DNA of 64,000 bases from Sycobia sp. Sy_11 (lineage: Eukaryota; Arthropoda; Insecta; Hymenoptera; Epichrysomallidae), in the NCBI GenBank assembly GCA_018907035.1, contig JACCIC010000022.1:1867501-1931500 (forward strand). Reading direction: 5' to 3'. The notes under the pieces were generated by a model. The model had not been told where the DNA came from and did not search any database. It was given only the letters and a program-made list of their open reading frames with translations. Positions 48,001-63,055 of this stretch are shown here, one piece after another. Made by a program: the position numbers and the translations under genes. Position 1 is the stretch's first letter. Every line of letters starts with the position of its first letter.

Positions 48001-51000
48001 CTTTTAATTTTTAGTGTATACTTTAATTCAATATAAATGATTCAATATAAAGTATATTTTCTATTTTCTTCAAAAAAATAACGAATGAACAATATTTCGA
48101 TATATAGTTGGTATGTTCGTTTTATATAAATAATAAATATTAGTAAGCAATTAATTTCATATTAATCATTTTAATATGGATTTACGAACGTATTTTTATA
48201 TTTGTATTATTTATTTTTATCTTAGAATTAGATGAATATTAGTTTTCAACTTTAAGAATAGAACAAATGACCATTTATTGAGTAAGAACTAAAATTAATG
48301 TGATATAAGTAATATTATTTAGATATTTTCTGATTATAAAATTATTCAATTTTAGTTTATTACTTTACATATAATTATAATGTTAATATTATTTTTAGGC
48401 TGCATTTTATATGCATGAAAAAACCAAAGCGTATTTATGTTTTCTACTTTGTGTTAAGTATTTTTTCAGAAATATATTCAGTATAGCTTGTATGAATATA
48501 TAGTGTATTCTACATACAAATTTCTGGAAAGAATTCGAGCCAAATGAAAACTTAGAATTAATGTTAATCATGTACTATTGCATGAAGATTTGATTTATGG
48601 TAAATTTTAAGATGTGTTTTTTGTATAGCGATAGTAGCATTAGAAATTCGGCATATTCTCAAGTAAAATAATTTTGTTATTCAAAGGAAAGGGATTCCGA
48701 TGTTCATCTCTCATCTCGGTTAATCTTAGACAAAGCAACTTCGCATACGGCAATAATTCAGCGGTACATTGATAATGTATAGCAATGTAAGGAATGATAC
48801 TAATGTATAGCAGCGACTGAGAACATGTAGATATTCGTTCCTTTTAAATAATATTGTAAATTAAAATTTGAGTTGATTTGATTATTGATGATTCATTAAA
48901 AACGCATGAAATAGCTTTTAAACAGTATCAAAAAAGATTATGAAAAAATGTTGCGTTTCTAGAAAAAAGTGAAGATATGGTTCCTAAAACCATTTTTTTT
49001 TTAATATTATGTTACGATTTTTTATGGATATTTGCCCCATTCTAGCTTGGGGTAAATTTTGGGAAGTGTGAAACGAGGTGACGTGTTCAGCTTGTCGCCT
49101 TGGGCTCGCCGACCATCGGGTAATGCGAAAGTTCGGGCTACAATCGGCCAATGAGATTTCAGCCCTATGGTTTCTAATGGACGTATTTGATTTCAACTCT
49201 ACTAAATTAATATTTAGCTTCGTCGTATTTTCGAGAAATATACTTACATTGTCCTGTAATATGAATTCTGGCGTAAAATTAATTTTGAATCATAAAATTT
49301 AGATTGTTAAGTCAACACCTCAGGCATATCGACGGTTTTACTACAGCGAACATAAAACATGGTTAAAATCTATTATAATAAACTATTAAAATAAATTTGT
49401 TCTTTTATAATTACTAAGCTGCGATATTCTAGTTTATTCAAAGCATCTTTCTCTTTTATAAGACGGAAAATTTATTAGTCGAACGTGGTTCAAATATTTT
49501 AAGGAAATTCCCCGGCCAACTAATTGTGGCACACTTTGTGAATTTTAAAATATTATTAGGATGTAAAATGGTTCTATAAGTACAAGTATTAAAGGGTACC
49601 CAGTTGAAAAGTTTCAGTTCAAGTAAATATCGTAAAAAAATTGTCACATACGTGTAAATTATACGATTTGACAGAAATAGACTAATGTGGCATACTGGCT
49701 TTTCTATCAACAATTCATAATCAATAATGTATGCGTATTACATCTAATACAATCGCGTATTACATCTAAATGCCGCGCGTTTAAACGCCTAATTCAGTTT
49801 AGCGTTTAGCATTGAATAATCTTCAAACAAAATAATAAATTGTAATTGAGCAAAATCTACTTAAAGATTGCAAAAGGTGACGTTGATTTTTCTCTTTACG
49901 ACCAAAAATGAACCAAAATATCAAGTTATACTTTTAAATAAGAAATTACCATTATTAAATTAACATTTATAAATTAATTGTAAGAAATGATTGTTATATT
50001 ATTATGTACTTTAAATTTTTATGAAAGAAAATTAAGCATGTTTCAATTGCGAGGAAATAAGAGAATGTCAATCCAACGTGTATAGTATCCTATGTGTATA
50101 GTAGAATCCAACTGGTCAAAATACGAGAATAAAAAATCATTTTATTACAAACCATTATCTTGAATTAGGAAAGAAGACGAGATAACCATGTGCAAACGCA
50201 CTCAAAGAAATATGTTAGCTAAATAAAATGTATTACTTATTTTATATCAATCAATAGCATTCATATAGAGTTCAAGCATGTCTTAGATTATTTAAGCTTT
50301 CCTGAAATAATATAGGACAAATCTACTTGAGATCTAAGCAATTGAAGTACACGTAAAATCCACATTATAGTTTATTATATATATTATAGTGCCCGTCTAA
50401 ACAATTTTCATTAGTAAATTATTTTCATAGTTCATGTTATATTACTATATATAGTAGATGCTAAACTGTATTCTAAAATAACTTACAGTTCTATCACTGT
50501 AAATACCTTTGTGTCAAAATTCAATATTGATTCGGCATTGACATTTAACTATCTAACATTACAACAATTGAAATGATTTAAAAAAATTTACATTAGAAAG
50601 AATTTTACAAAAGGAATTCGAATTTTATACGTCTAATTGAAAATCTTCATTTGAAACTTTGAAAAAAAGGGTAAATCTCGATATCTAAAAAGAAATCTAA
50701 GAGAATTCTGCAGAAGAAAGAATATGATACAATTGTCCCTTAATTACCCATTTTTTAAAATTCGTACTTAGCAATTAATGCGCCTGGCCGCATTTTTTAA
50801 CAATTCATCTTGTTTTCGCTTAAGTGGCAGCCTAACTTCCACCGAAGTACGCTTGTCATGGCGTTTTCCCAATAACCGATATAGCTGCAAATATTTTATT
50901 CGCCAGATAATTAAATAACATTATATTATGAAGCTGATACGAGCAAAGTTCTTGAAAATTTGCAGTTGCTATGTGCTAGGCATGGTGAGAATCGAAAACG

Positions 51001-51030
51001 TGCTTATATTCGTTACGCGAGGTTGGTAAT
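48001..51030. other. AT-rich DNA, nothing recognised
   Basis: About 3 kb of unique AT-rich sequence with no gene, repeat or RNA signal. The only small repeat is GCGTATTACATCTAA, which occurs twice near 49735-49765. Confidence 0.6.
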
Positions 51031-51900
51031 ACGCATACGGTACATCGTGACCAGCTGTTACCCTGACATTTTCAAGCCGCCCCAAATATGCACTGGCTCA
51101 TACCCGCGCGTCATATAACCTCCGTTACGTAGCGCCCGCGGGAGAAAAAGCTCGCGGCGGCCTCGACGACGGGGGGGGGGTGGGGAGCACCCCGCGCCAC
51201 GTTCCAGCCGAAGAGCAGTCTCGTAAAGTAGCGGGATAAAGCCGAAGCGACGTATAACGTATATGTACAGCGTAGGCACGCGACCGCGCAGCTTGCGAAT
51301 AATAACGGGCGATCGTGACCAAGAGCGGAGCTTCCCCAGCCTCGTGTTTCGGCGCGCGAATTAACCCTCCTACCTCAGCCCCTCACCGCCATCTCCGCGC
51401 TACCCCCGTTCGCAAGCGGCCCGCGAGGTCGACGAGAATTTACGCGCACGCGCGAGGGCGCTCGTCGGTCGTCCGATGTTATACTGCCGATATCGGGTGA
51501 CGACAAAAATGAGATCCATTACCCTAGCCCCCCTCTCCCTCCCTCACTCTCCCTCTCTCTCTCTGTTAGCCGGAAAACAGGTTTCGGGCGCTGAATCGCT
51601 AATGGAGCGCCACCTCCCTTCCCACGGCCACGGGTACGGACGCAGCCAGCTGCCGCTGCGCCGAAGTGCGTGTTATAAAACCGTGCCGATGGCTGGGAGG
51701 GCGGGGGGAGTGGTAGGAATAATGGACGAGAAGGTGGTGGCAGGGCTCGAGGTCGGGATAGAAGTTCTCGCGCGCGCCGTACTTCTGCATATAAAGGAGC
51801 CACGCAGAGTCGTTGCCTGTCGTTCGTCCATGCGCGTGCGTACGCACCGGCATATACACACACCAGCTCGGTCAGCATATATTTTACATTTTTACTTACA
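51031..51900. other. CpG-rich island with TATA-like site
   Basis: GC-rich DNA with many overlapping frames on both strands (up to 145 residues plus, 119 residues minus) and no recognisable domain. CATATAAAGG at 51789-51798, inside CpG-rich sequence, is a possible core promoter element, but nothing confirms transcription. Confidence 0.4.
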
Positions 51901-54360
51901 TGTAAAAAAGTAAAATATTATTTTATAATTATTATAGTATTTGTTCGCTTAAACAACAATTGAACGTTTCAAGCATTTTGCCAAGATAACAGTAAACAGA
52001 AATAATTATTTACAATAATTCAGCGTGGGCAATAGATTTATGTAGGGAAATTTCCTTCGCGAGGTAAAAATCAATTCGACTATTTCCGATGAATTGATAA
52101 TTAAAAATTAACCGGGCGCATTTATTAAAGAAACAATTATAAAATGTATTGACTCGCCTATAATCGTACGGATTGCTTGCTCTATCAAATTTTATAAATA
52201 ATACGAATTCTTTTGTAAACAAACTTTTATTTTTCTATTGAATCTATTATACTCGTATTATTATATTTATACTTCGAAACTTTTTTAAATAAATGTTATT
52301 TTAAATTAATTTCATTTCCAGTCATTTTATTTCTCATTCGTCTTTTACATAGGCGTTGATCACTCTATTTGATTTATCAAGAATATATTTATTATTAATA
52401 AATGTTCAATAATTTTAGCATTTACTATGATGAAGTACTTAGAATCAGAGGCTAATCATGAATATAGCGACCCTTTAAGATTTACGCAGGAAATCAAAAA
52501 GTTAGAAGCCTTTAAAATAATTTTTACTCGTTATCATTACCCTTTCTCATTATATTTCACATAACGGTTTTTAAAGCTAGCTATCAAAGTTTTCATATGC
52601 TTTAAAAGATGATAAATTTGTATGTAAATTCATATTTCTCACAAATCTTAAGAAGATAAAAAATACACTTAAACCGTTATAAATTTTTAAATAAAAAGAG
52701 TTGATGACATCATACTATTTATTCTGAGAAAGTTTAATCGCTATGCTAGCGTTGCGCATTTATATGTGTCATAATCTAATAGATAAAAGAAGGGATCGTA
52801 CTTTGATCCCTCTACACTATGACGGACTAATTCGTGGCATGAACTTATTTTACCCATCTTAGCCTACGCTTTCACGTACTAGCTGGCATGGAGCCTAAAG
52901 GATAAATCGCGTACACTATAATTATAGTTTGATCAAAGCATTACTTATTGACCTTAATTGTATTTGACTATGATACCTATCGAGTTTATCGTATATTACG
53001 AATGGAAGACAAAGGTGAATTATTCGTGGGGAAAGATTTATTCACCTGATATAGAGATAAGTGTAGGTAGAACAAAAGAAATAGTACTTACTTTTACAAT
53101 GAACTGGATACGTTAGATACTGGAATACAGAAAGATTCGGAAGAAGCAGAGAACACTCCAGGCTGAAGGTTAAGGACAAGCTGAACGGAAATGGGACCCC
53201 GGATACTAAAAACGTGCGGATCTTTTAATAAAATCCGGATAGGTGGTAGAGATCCATAGATATCCTTATCGTGGGTATCTAAGGCTTGTCTCTAGGATGT
53301 ATTGGGTAAGGCTCGGGAATGTGCCGCTCGTGCTGTTCCCGGAGGAATGGGCGTTTCTATGATTTTTTCAGCACGTTTTAAACGAAAATCGGAATATTGA
53401 GCTTATGGAATCCATTATTCCATGGAGGGAATTTCGACTAATGAATCACAGCGCTGCTTTTCGCCAGATTCCCTCACCAAAAACGTACTAATCCATATGC
53501 CCTGTTCAATTTGAGCGCAGCTGCCGAGATTGGACCGAGTTTTACTTTCTCTTCTACGATATAAAATGCGCGAAAGAGTTGGAAGGGCTACTCTGCTTGT
53601 AAAAAAATAATTTTCATACGATTTTTACAGTATTTCTTATTGCGGATGTTTCTGCAGTTTTGACACATAATGACTAAGTTTATTCGCCAATTTTTTCAAA
53701 ATTACATGTATTTAAGTTTTTCAATCGTAATCGTAGAGCAAAAATTACCAAAGTTATGAATAAATATGGATCTACTTATGATTACATTTATAATTATTAT
53801 AGATTCGTCTTATAAATTTATGATTAAAATATTTATGCGTATATCTCTAGCCATACTACATTATACTTATTTTAAAATAAAAGTAATCTTAAAGTTGTAT
53901 ATAATAATAGTATTGATATATATAATAGATAATTTTTAATTTAATCAGAAAATTATAAGCTGAGATATAAAATGACGATTGTTATTACTATTATGTTTAT
54001 TATTATTAATTATCATTATTATTAATAATTAAACTAAGGAAACTAAATATATACTCAATACAGTGAAAAGAAAATACAAAGATAAAGTATCGAATGTTCA
54101 CAACAAAACCGAATGAATATATGTATACCTATATATAGAATTATATGCCGCAGCTTTTCATAGCATATACGCATTAGGCGTAAAACAATAACATAATAAA
54201 CGCTTATATATATTAGATGTATAATCATAACGAAAATTCTGAAAATCCGTCACAATATATTGGATGTTTAATAGTCATGATGCTAAGCATTTCTGTCATT
54301 CCCTTAAAATTATTTTTCTATCGCCGTGACTACATTATTGTCTTATTTAAATACAAAGTA
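51901..54360. other. AT-rich DNA, nothing recognised
   Basis: No gene or dispersed repeat is seen. A TTATTAT-type low-complexity patch lies at 53980-54030. Confidence 0.6.
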
Positions 54361-54365
54361 GGTCC

Positions 54366-54369
<4 letters not shown>

Positions 54370-54422
<53 letters not shown>

Positions 54423-54449
54423 CCCCCTCTCTCTCTCTCTCTCTCTCTC
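54370..54449. repeat. (CT)n microsatellite split by C run
   Basis: About 51 bp of CT, a run of eight C, then about 23 bp more CT. Confidence 0.97.
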
Positions 54450-55109
54450 ATTGTCTCCGAAGTTTCACTGTCAAGTTACACGTTAACTTTTTACCTTTCG
54501 AAATTTAATTAAAACTTTTTTTTGCCCTCACAGTTTAATTTAGCCTGAATAAAGTGGAAAAAATCGATAGTTCGACAAGTTCAGTCTTTCAACTAATTAA
54601 CTTGCTGCCTAAACTTTTTAGACTCCATTATGCCCTATTTATTTACTCGAGCAGTTTGGATGTTAAACGGAAAGAGTTAGTGGAAAAAAGCAAGAATCTA
54701 GCATACGACACAATAAAGAAGTTTGTCAAATCGATTGAGTACTTTTCCAGAATTCCTTACTTATCCACGCACGGTCTTGTATGTATATATTCTACACATC
54801 TATACACTGGGTCTACTTTGCCTTATACGACAAAGCCAATACGATAATATAAAATACAAATGAAAATGCAAAGTGGAGACATTCGTGAAAAATAAACAAG
54901 TTAAAAAAAATATATGCATTCTCTCAAAAAATGTCTCGCCGCCATAGCATATATGCACGACCTTTTTCATCAAAAGACGAACGTGTGCTCAAAAGAAATG
55001 CAGGAGCACCAATATCTGAAAAAAGGCAAATACCAGGAAGAAAGCAGTAAGAGCCCCGGTTGCTTATATATAACGTTTCCCAACATATACATGGAAGTTG
55101 TAGGGTACT

Positions 55110-55112
<3 letters not shown>

Positions 55113-55165
<53 letters not shown>
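55113..55165. repeat. (TA)n microsatellite
   Basis: About 53 bp of TA. A CT tract follows at 55221-55252. Confidence 0.97.
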
Positions 55166-55166
<1 letters not shown>

Positions 55167-55219
55167 GGATGTATGTATTGCTGTCCATGTGTACTCGCTC
55201 GCACTCTATTTTACCCCTG

Positions 55220-55256
<37 letters not shown>

Positions 55257-55803
55257 ACGGTGCGTCTAAACGGGAAAGCGCCTCATACTCAGCAGGTCGC
55301 TAAAAAAGCATTGCAGATAACGCCTAATAATTGCTATTGAAATAATTGCGGGCCGCGATGTGGGAGGCGAGGGATAGGGGCTTTGCACCTCCGGCCGTTC
55401 ACTTTAAGACCCATAGGGGCACGGGAAGGCAGGAGACACCGATGATTGGCCGATGACGTTTCTCGGCGAATCGCGAAGATGACGTCACAGACGGGGATCG
55501 TTGTACGTATGCCATTGTAAGCTCCACTTTCGAGAGGGATCGCTCGAGACAATGTCGCACTCGTTGCCTGCGATTCGAGGAGGACGGGCGGCTGCCGATT
55601 CAAGGAAATCGCTTATGGTGGTGAATGCTTCTTTTTCGATAATAGAAGGGGAACTTTTTCGATACGGGCGTTGGAACATAAAAAAGTTGGTACACTAAGG
55701 AGCTATTTCGAAAATTTGGCTTTGGAGCAAAACGTTTTCCTCTTATATACGTCAGCCAATTGTGCCCTTATTTTTTAATTTAATACATGCATACGAAAAA
55801 CAT

Positions 55804-55805
<2 letters not shown>

Positions 55806-55844
<39 letters not shown>
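55806..55844. repeat. (TA)n microsatellite
   Basis: About 39 bp of TA. Confidence 0.96.
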
Positions 55845-55845
<1 letters not shown>

Positions 55846-58200
55846 AGCATATATTTATATAAATGTTATTAAATCAATATTTTGACTTTCATTGTAGAAA
55901 CTCATATTTACTTATTCTCAATCTAGTCTGAATCTAGTTTACAATAGCGTGATTTATTGACACCTTATATACTAAGTTTATTACGGCTATACATAAAATT
56001 TGCTTTCAACATGAAAAATGTTTAAATCGCGAGCTTTAAAAAAAGGATGATAATTTATGCTAAGCTATTATACATTTGCTGCTGTAGCATTTAATGAAAA
56101 TCCGATCATCTTGGAAAGTTCTTTATTAATTCATTTCTCTGAAATTCGACGATGTTTCAGTCAATTCCCATTTATAATGTTCTATAAATACGATGGCTAT
56201 ATGATTAAATCTTACATTTTTTAAAACTTCAGAAATTTTCAAAAAATATTTTCAATTCGCAAAGACATTGAACACGGACGAACAATTCTAAAATCTACTC
56301 TAAAAAATATATCCTTAGATTTATAATTAGTAGAGTGAGTTGTATTCTAGTCTTGGAAACATCTCATAATTTCAAAATTAGTGCCATCAGCATGTCACTT
56401 CAAGCTCCTCGACGATCAGATACTGTTATATTTCGCCCCTTATGAAAAAGAGCGAAAAAAGAGTTCTATCTTAGCATACAAGAATTCATTTTTATCTTAT
56501 ATCTGCTGAAAAAAGTTAATAACTGTTCTCGCTTATGTTATTTTAATTTATTTATTACTAAAATAATAAAAAGATCTAAGATAAGATCTAAGATCTAAGA
56601 TAAAAGATGAAGGTTTACCTTATGAATATTCAGAAAAAAAAAAAAATATATATATATATAAAAGATTTTAATAATAGATAGATATTGGAGCTAATCAATC
56701 GAAATATAAAGTGTCTCTTTACAGAATAAATCTGTATACATACCTAAATGTATCATTTGGACGGACCGTATAATATAACGAACTAAAAGAATCAAAATAT
56801 TATTATTATTAAAAGCATTACCATATTAGAAAATTTTTTATAAATGAATGGATTTTTTACCCTTTATATGACATGATATCAACATTATATATGATGTTTC
56901 ATTTTAGGTGAATTGCCTGATCAAATACGTAGTTTACTACTTAAAAAATCATTGTTCATATTACCAAAACATTGCATTCACAATTCACAACTAACTAACC
57001 AATGATTGAATGACTATTTAAAAGGTTTTATTTCCTCATGTTATTATTTATCATTACCAATTATATTTTCTAATATTTTGATTAAGTAGAAATCCAGCAC
57101 TTTCTGCACATTCTTCAGTTATTTTTATTACAATTTTTGCAAAAAATAAATTAATAGGGAGAGTCAACGTTGGAAACTTATCCTATCACTAAATTCGCTC
57201 AACTCATAAACTCACACAATCTTAACTTCACGTTTTCGCGCGGTTAATGTATTTTTCTTCGCACATTAAGTGCACCTGTGACTGCGCTGCAGCAGCCTAT
57301 ATTTACTACTTTCATAAACATGGAACGTTTCCTTGTAAATTAAAATAGATTAGCAGTGTATTTCATTCCTTTTCATAGAATTCATAAGTTAAAAATATTA
57401 TTGTCGTGCAACTTTTTACTGAATTTCCATTGAAGAATTACAAAGAGCAACTCACCAAGAATGTCAAATAATAATTTAAACGACAATTTATATGATAATG
57501 AGTGTTTGATGATCGCGAATATAAGCACCTCATTGTTATTTAATAATATACAGTTTATAGATAGATTTTTTGTAGCATAATGAGATTCAAGTAATTCAAC
57601 CGGAAAACATCGAATACTAATTTTTATCTATATATTACTAGTTTTTTTCTTAGACTGTTTTCAACATTTATTTGTTTATACACGTATATACAGATATGGT
57701 ACCTCATATCTTATCGCATACATTAATGAAATTAAGAATAAGAATATAAATATAAAAATACTTTACAGTCAGATTTATGATTGACATTTTTTAAAAAGCA
57801 AAGTTTCAATAAAATTTAAATATGTAAGTATTAAATATTAACCCAATATTTTATTCCATACTTAATGAAATTATGAATAAAGAATAATAAAAATACTTTA
57901 AAAATACTTTACTAAAAAGATTTATGATTCAAATTTCCTGCAATCAAATATTCAATTAAATTAAAATACGTAGGCTTTATTAATAATTGGAAAAGCTTAA
58001 TCCGAGATAATGTGGATTGTTACACATCAGCCGTTGATTAACCACGAAGACTGATATTGTCGATGTATAGATAAAAAAAAATAAATTCAAATGAAGCTTT
58101 AAAATGCGTTTTCGATTTTTAAAAATGTCTTTTTAAATATACGTACATTTATTCATCTAATAAATATTCGTCGTATCAAGTTACAAGCTTACGCAATAAT

Positions 58201-58950
58201 TTGAAGTGTCGCTCTGTCGAAATTTTAGAGACACCTTGCATCCCACTTAGTATGCTGAAATTTTCGAGAGAATTTTTTCCTCGAACCGTAAATTTGCGGA
58301 AATACAGCCGCGGCGCGAGCGTAAAATATTCGATACCGTATCGAAGGCGCGTACTGACGCCTGGCAAGACTCGAGGCGCGCCCTCGATTCCCCCTTATAA
58401 TACAGAGCTTTCGATATACATTCACGAGGCCATTGGCTCTCGCAGCGTGGCCGCGCGGCCGTCGTTCTCGCTCCATACACGCCGCACCGACACGGAAAAT
58501 ATAATCGCGCGTAAATATTGATGTTTAATTATCCTAGCCGGGGGCGCGTATACGCGGCGGAACTGACTCTTCGTCGTTCCTCCCTCGCCGCCGCCGTCCC
58601 TCGCTAACGTTCTTCCGTATAATCACCACCCCCCCTCGCCTCGCGGAGTCTCGTCAGCCCGGCTGGACTTACGTGAGCGTGGCGCAAGTACTTCCATCAC
58701 CGCTGTCATTAATTCGAGCTCGCTCTTGCTGGAACGGCCGGCGCGAAAGGCCACCAAGTGGCGCTCGCTGCGCTATAATTGTTCCCGTACTCTTCCCTCC
58801 GTTCGCTCGCGTAACCCCGGTTATTCTACCTCGCTCTTTCGGCTACCGAGTGTATTAATACGGAAAACTCGCTAATAGAAGCAGAAGCTCGAGGGGGGGG
58901 GGTAAAACTCTCTCGGAGAGCTTTCCCAGCCGGACGATGTTTTCGATCGG
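58201..58950. other. CpG-rich island
   Basis: GC-rich DNA with overlapping chance frames on both strands (up to 106 residues) and no domain. No core promoter elements stand out. Confidence 0.4.
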
Positions 58951-58973
58951 ATTGTCTTTGGCTATTGACGTAC

Positions 58974-58976
<3 letters not shown>

Positions 58977-59036
<60 letters not shown>
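58977..59036. repeat. (GA)n microsatellite
   Basis: About 60 bp of GA. Confidence 0.97.
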
Positions 59037-59040
<4 letters not shown>

Positions 59041-59241
59041 CAATGCCTTATATTTGCACCGTGAAACTGTATAAAAGACGAGTACCAGCGTGACGAGGGA
59101 GAGAGGGAGCGCAATGGATATCGTTCTGGATTCATAATTTTTAACGGCGCGGCCGTGGGGCGAACGAGTATTTTATCGTCGTTATTTTCATTACTTCGCG
59201 CTCGAACTCTGCTACACGTGGTTCATTTATTCGTACAGAGT

Positions 59242-59285
<44 letters not shown>

Positions 59286-61618
59286 TTTGATCAAGCTATT
59301 GGAATTTCATTATGCTCGAGTTCTCGAAAATAGGAGTCGGCGTTATATGTATATATGTATTTCGCTGGGTTGATTGTATTATCGGAATGCTTTCGGTTAT
59401 CATTGTGAGTTTCCTAGACGAACGCTTGATTCTATAGATGTATTTCGGATCGCTTGATGTAATGATAATGGTGATAACTACTAAATGCATTCGTAATATT
59501 CACTTTATTCACTATACGCCAAACTTATCTTTCCTAATTCGCGTACTTTTCAATCAATTGAAACAAAGTTCATTCGACTAAGAATAACTTAAGAACTAAA
59601 TAAGTTTGTTCAATAATAAATCAAAAGAATATTTTTTTCTGCCATGGATAAGAAAGTTGACATAAAATTGCTCAAATATTAAATGTCTCAGTTGCAAACA
59701 TCATGGAACTTCAGTAAGCTAAATTAAAACTATATATAAAATTAAAATTAAAAGTACAATACTATAATCGAATAAATACTTCTAAATATATGTAAATTGA
59801 TGCAATAAACATCGATCTAAAGACATCGACAAACAAGAATATACGACGAATGGAGACGCATATTTTCATGTGAAATTAATTATTCAATATTTTCTTACAA
59901 ACGCGTTATTAAGTAGCTTTACAATGAATCTTAAATTTTCTCAGGAGCTGGTGTAAGAGAGATCCCTTCCTCCTCGCCAGTGTTCGGTCCTCCTGGAATA
60001 TTAAAATTTGTAGATAGATCGAAAAGTTTAGATTTTTCTGCACTTTCTCATGCACACGCACGTAAAACTGGAAAGAGACATCACTAGAGTATCAAAGGAA
60101 AATAAAAGAGAGAACGGAGAGGGACGCTGCGCTTGGGAGGTGAGCACACAAAGGATTTAGTATAAACTTTATGCAGAAATCTGCGAGGCGCATAACTTGT
60201 CCTTATCGGCTTCTGAGAACCGCACGATTCATATGTATATTTCAGACTTAAGGTTACCATCTCTCGCCCCCCCCCCCCAGATTCGAGAGACACTTCTTGG
60301 TTCGAGACTCTGCGCTCAGGTCGTTCGCGCTTTCTAGAAGGAGAGAGGGGTGCGCACACTCGCTCAAAGTCAATTACTTCGAATTGGACTTGCAGTTTGC
60401 CCTCGCTCCTTCTCAGTCTCTCTCTCTCTTTCTCTCTCCCTCTCTCTATCTCTCCCGCAGCCCCCTCTGCGCCTCCCCACATTTACCCATCGGCCCTCGA
60501 GCTTGCTCTCAAGTTCGTTCGAAGGTATACAGGAGAGAATAGTATATAGGGGCAAGAAGAGCAGCGCGTGCGTCGGAGGGAAAGCGGAATGGCTGCGGGT
60601 CGCGGCGAAACCAAACCGATACAGTGGTGTTAACTGTTAACAGCTAACTTGGGGCACGCTGCTATCGGAATTTATCTCCTGCACCCCCATCCCCTTTGTC
60701 TCTTCCTTCCTCGTTCCCGTACAATTCTGTATTAGTATGCGGCATTAGAAATCCGCAGCGGTTTCAACGCCGAACGGTGTCTTGTAGTAAATAGGGCTAA
60801 CTTTTAGAGAAACGGAGAAGAAAACCAATGAGCTAGGAGGGAGGGCGAAAGATGAGATTGGTTTTGAGCGGACAGATTTAGAACGAAGGAAGACAGGAGG
60901 AAAAGACGAGATGAATTTTTAGTCAGATCGACGAAATAGTTGAGGAAATCGATTAGGAACTTACTGCGGACTTCGTGATAAGTGAATGGCGAATAGTTGA
61001 ACTACTAAGTAAATTGATGATTATAGACTCTTTGAACGAAGTTCTTGATCGGATTCCTCGTCTCCATCTTAGAAGATGTATAACAAGCACTTACTTTCCT
61101 GCTCCTCGGATATTTTGGCTGGGAAGTTCTAATTACACCCATCGAGTATCAATGATTCATAATCGCGAGCTCATTTTCCAGTTAGATGCCAGTAGACAAA
61201 TTTTTAACATTATAAATCTTTTTAGATTGATTATAAAAAGGCAATGAAAGTGCTGTAAAGTTCAACACGGGCGAGATATCTCACTATATTCGATTACTTG
61301 TTGCTTTGTATTCTTTTTGTACATTTACGTTTATAGCAAGGTCCAAAAAAATATAAGCGAAGTATTAAAAGTTTTCATCCATTTTTGAAAAGAATTTCAG
61401 AGCCCAATCAAGTACAAGAACCAGAAAACTTTCTGTGTCATTCTTTGTCTTGTATCTAGCTGTAAAAGGGAAAACAAAAGAAGTAAAAAGATAAAACAGT
61501 CAAATCGAGTACAGAAGCGTCTTGGGGCATCCTACACTTATTTTTAAATATGTGCTACGATAAAAATGATAACACGGTACTGGTCGTTTGAGAAAACGAC
61601 GAATCAGAGTGATCGAGC

Positions 61619-61621
<3 letters not shown>

Positions 61622-61664
<43 letters not shown>
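61622..61664. repeat. (GA)n microsatellite
   Basis: About 43 bp of GA. Confidence 0.97.
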
Positions 61665-61666
<2 letters not shown>

Positions 61667-62200
61667 ACAAGCTCCAGAAAAAAGCACTTAGGAAGTGCTT
61701 CGATTTCGCAATTATATATGGAAGCCTCAAAGCTCGCTCTTGCTCACGTGTACGAGTGCTCAGTATTGGTGTCAGGGTTTTTCTTTTTCGTAAAACATAC
61801 CCACTGTCCTATAACGCGGTAGTAATTGTGTCGCACTTTAATGGAGCTTGAGAACAAATGAAAAAAAAAGAAATAAAAGAAAAAAGAATTAGTACAACGT
61901 CAAAGGGACGAGGTCATGCTGGTTCTTGAGTGGAAAAAAGTTCTCGACCGTTCGGCGTGACGCGAGGCATTGACGTCGCTTGTAAAAGAAGCCTTGACCG
62001 TGAAGCTTCTCCTCGGACATGTGCGGGACGAGTAATTTAAAAGCGGTCGCGGAAAAGCATCAACTATTTTTCGAATACTACATGCTCACCCTTCTTTGGA
62101 ATCCTATAAACCTTAATGCAAGGCACTGGGTAGGGCTATCCCACCGTAATACCGCGCGAGGGAGGAACAGTCCTACATATTCTTACATCCTGACTTTCCC

Positions 62201-62202
<2 letters not shown>

Positions 62203-62242
<40 letters not shown>
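62203..62242. repeat. (CT)n microsatellite
   Basis: About 40 bp of CT. Confidence 0.97.
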
Positions 62243-62243
<1 letters not shown>

Positions 62244-63055
62244 ATACCAGTCAGTTTTTTTTGCTAAATTTTCCGGGCAGAAGAATCGCTCTGAAGAAAT
62301 GACCGCGCTCCGCGAGTGAGTGACTGAAATCGAGGTTATCGAGATTCCAGCATGGAAGCTTCTACAACGAGTACTTCTCTAATGGCCTCTAATTGTGACA
62401 AAAAGTCCAAATATGTATTCGAGATGCCTAGTTACACGAGGAGAGTGGCGTCGGAAAAGTAATTAGCATTCCTTTTGAACGACTGATTTTCATTGTACCG
62501 TCAGTGGCCTGAATACAGTATCCATTATTCACTGTCAGGTTTTAACTGATTAATTAAGAAAAACTGACAATAGTATATGTAACGAGTTTCAATATAAATG
62601 AGGAAGCAACTTCGAATAATGTTCCGAAAACTTTGAAGTTCGTATTTTTTATTTTGTTTTCCGTAAAAAAATGAATAAAATTATATGTACACATTAGTAA
62701 CAAATCGGAAGCTACTGATCCCAGTATCTGACTTTAGGTGAGACGAAATATATGAAAAAGCAATTTATATTTCATGTTCAATTACCATTCATTTTCACCA
62801 TTCTTCGGATTTATTAAAATATAAACCACTTACCAAGATAAGTATGTGTACATATATATATAGTTTTTTTTCAAGGTAAAATTATATGATTGACATTGAA
62901 CGACTGAATAAATGTACTTTAAGTAATAAATTTCCAATCGTCAATCACATCTCCAATATGAAGAAATAAATATAATTTCGATGCAATGGGGATAATTGAC
63001 GAGGTTGAGACTTATCGATAATTCGATTTTAAAAATATTTTTATATACAGTGCAA

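Larger units (their letters stand above)
54450..58200. other. Gene-free stretch
   Basis: No gene is recognised. A 97-residue plus-strand frame at 54554-54847 has ordinary amino-acid composition but no domain and no splice context that I can support. 55330-55700 is a GC-rich island, and the rest is AT-rich. Confidence 0.5.
59037..63055. other. Gene-free stretch
   Basis: No gene is recognised. A TA tract at 59244-59284, GC-richer sequence at 60080-60720, and AT-rich or mixed sequence elsewhere. A 90-residue frame at 60975-61247 has no domain. Confidence 0.5.

Noticed and set aside
51476..51913. 145-residue plus-strand frame
   Set aside because: Four other frames overlap it in the same CpG-rich island, and no motif supports any of them.
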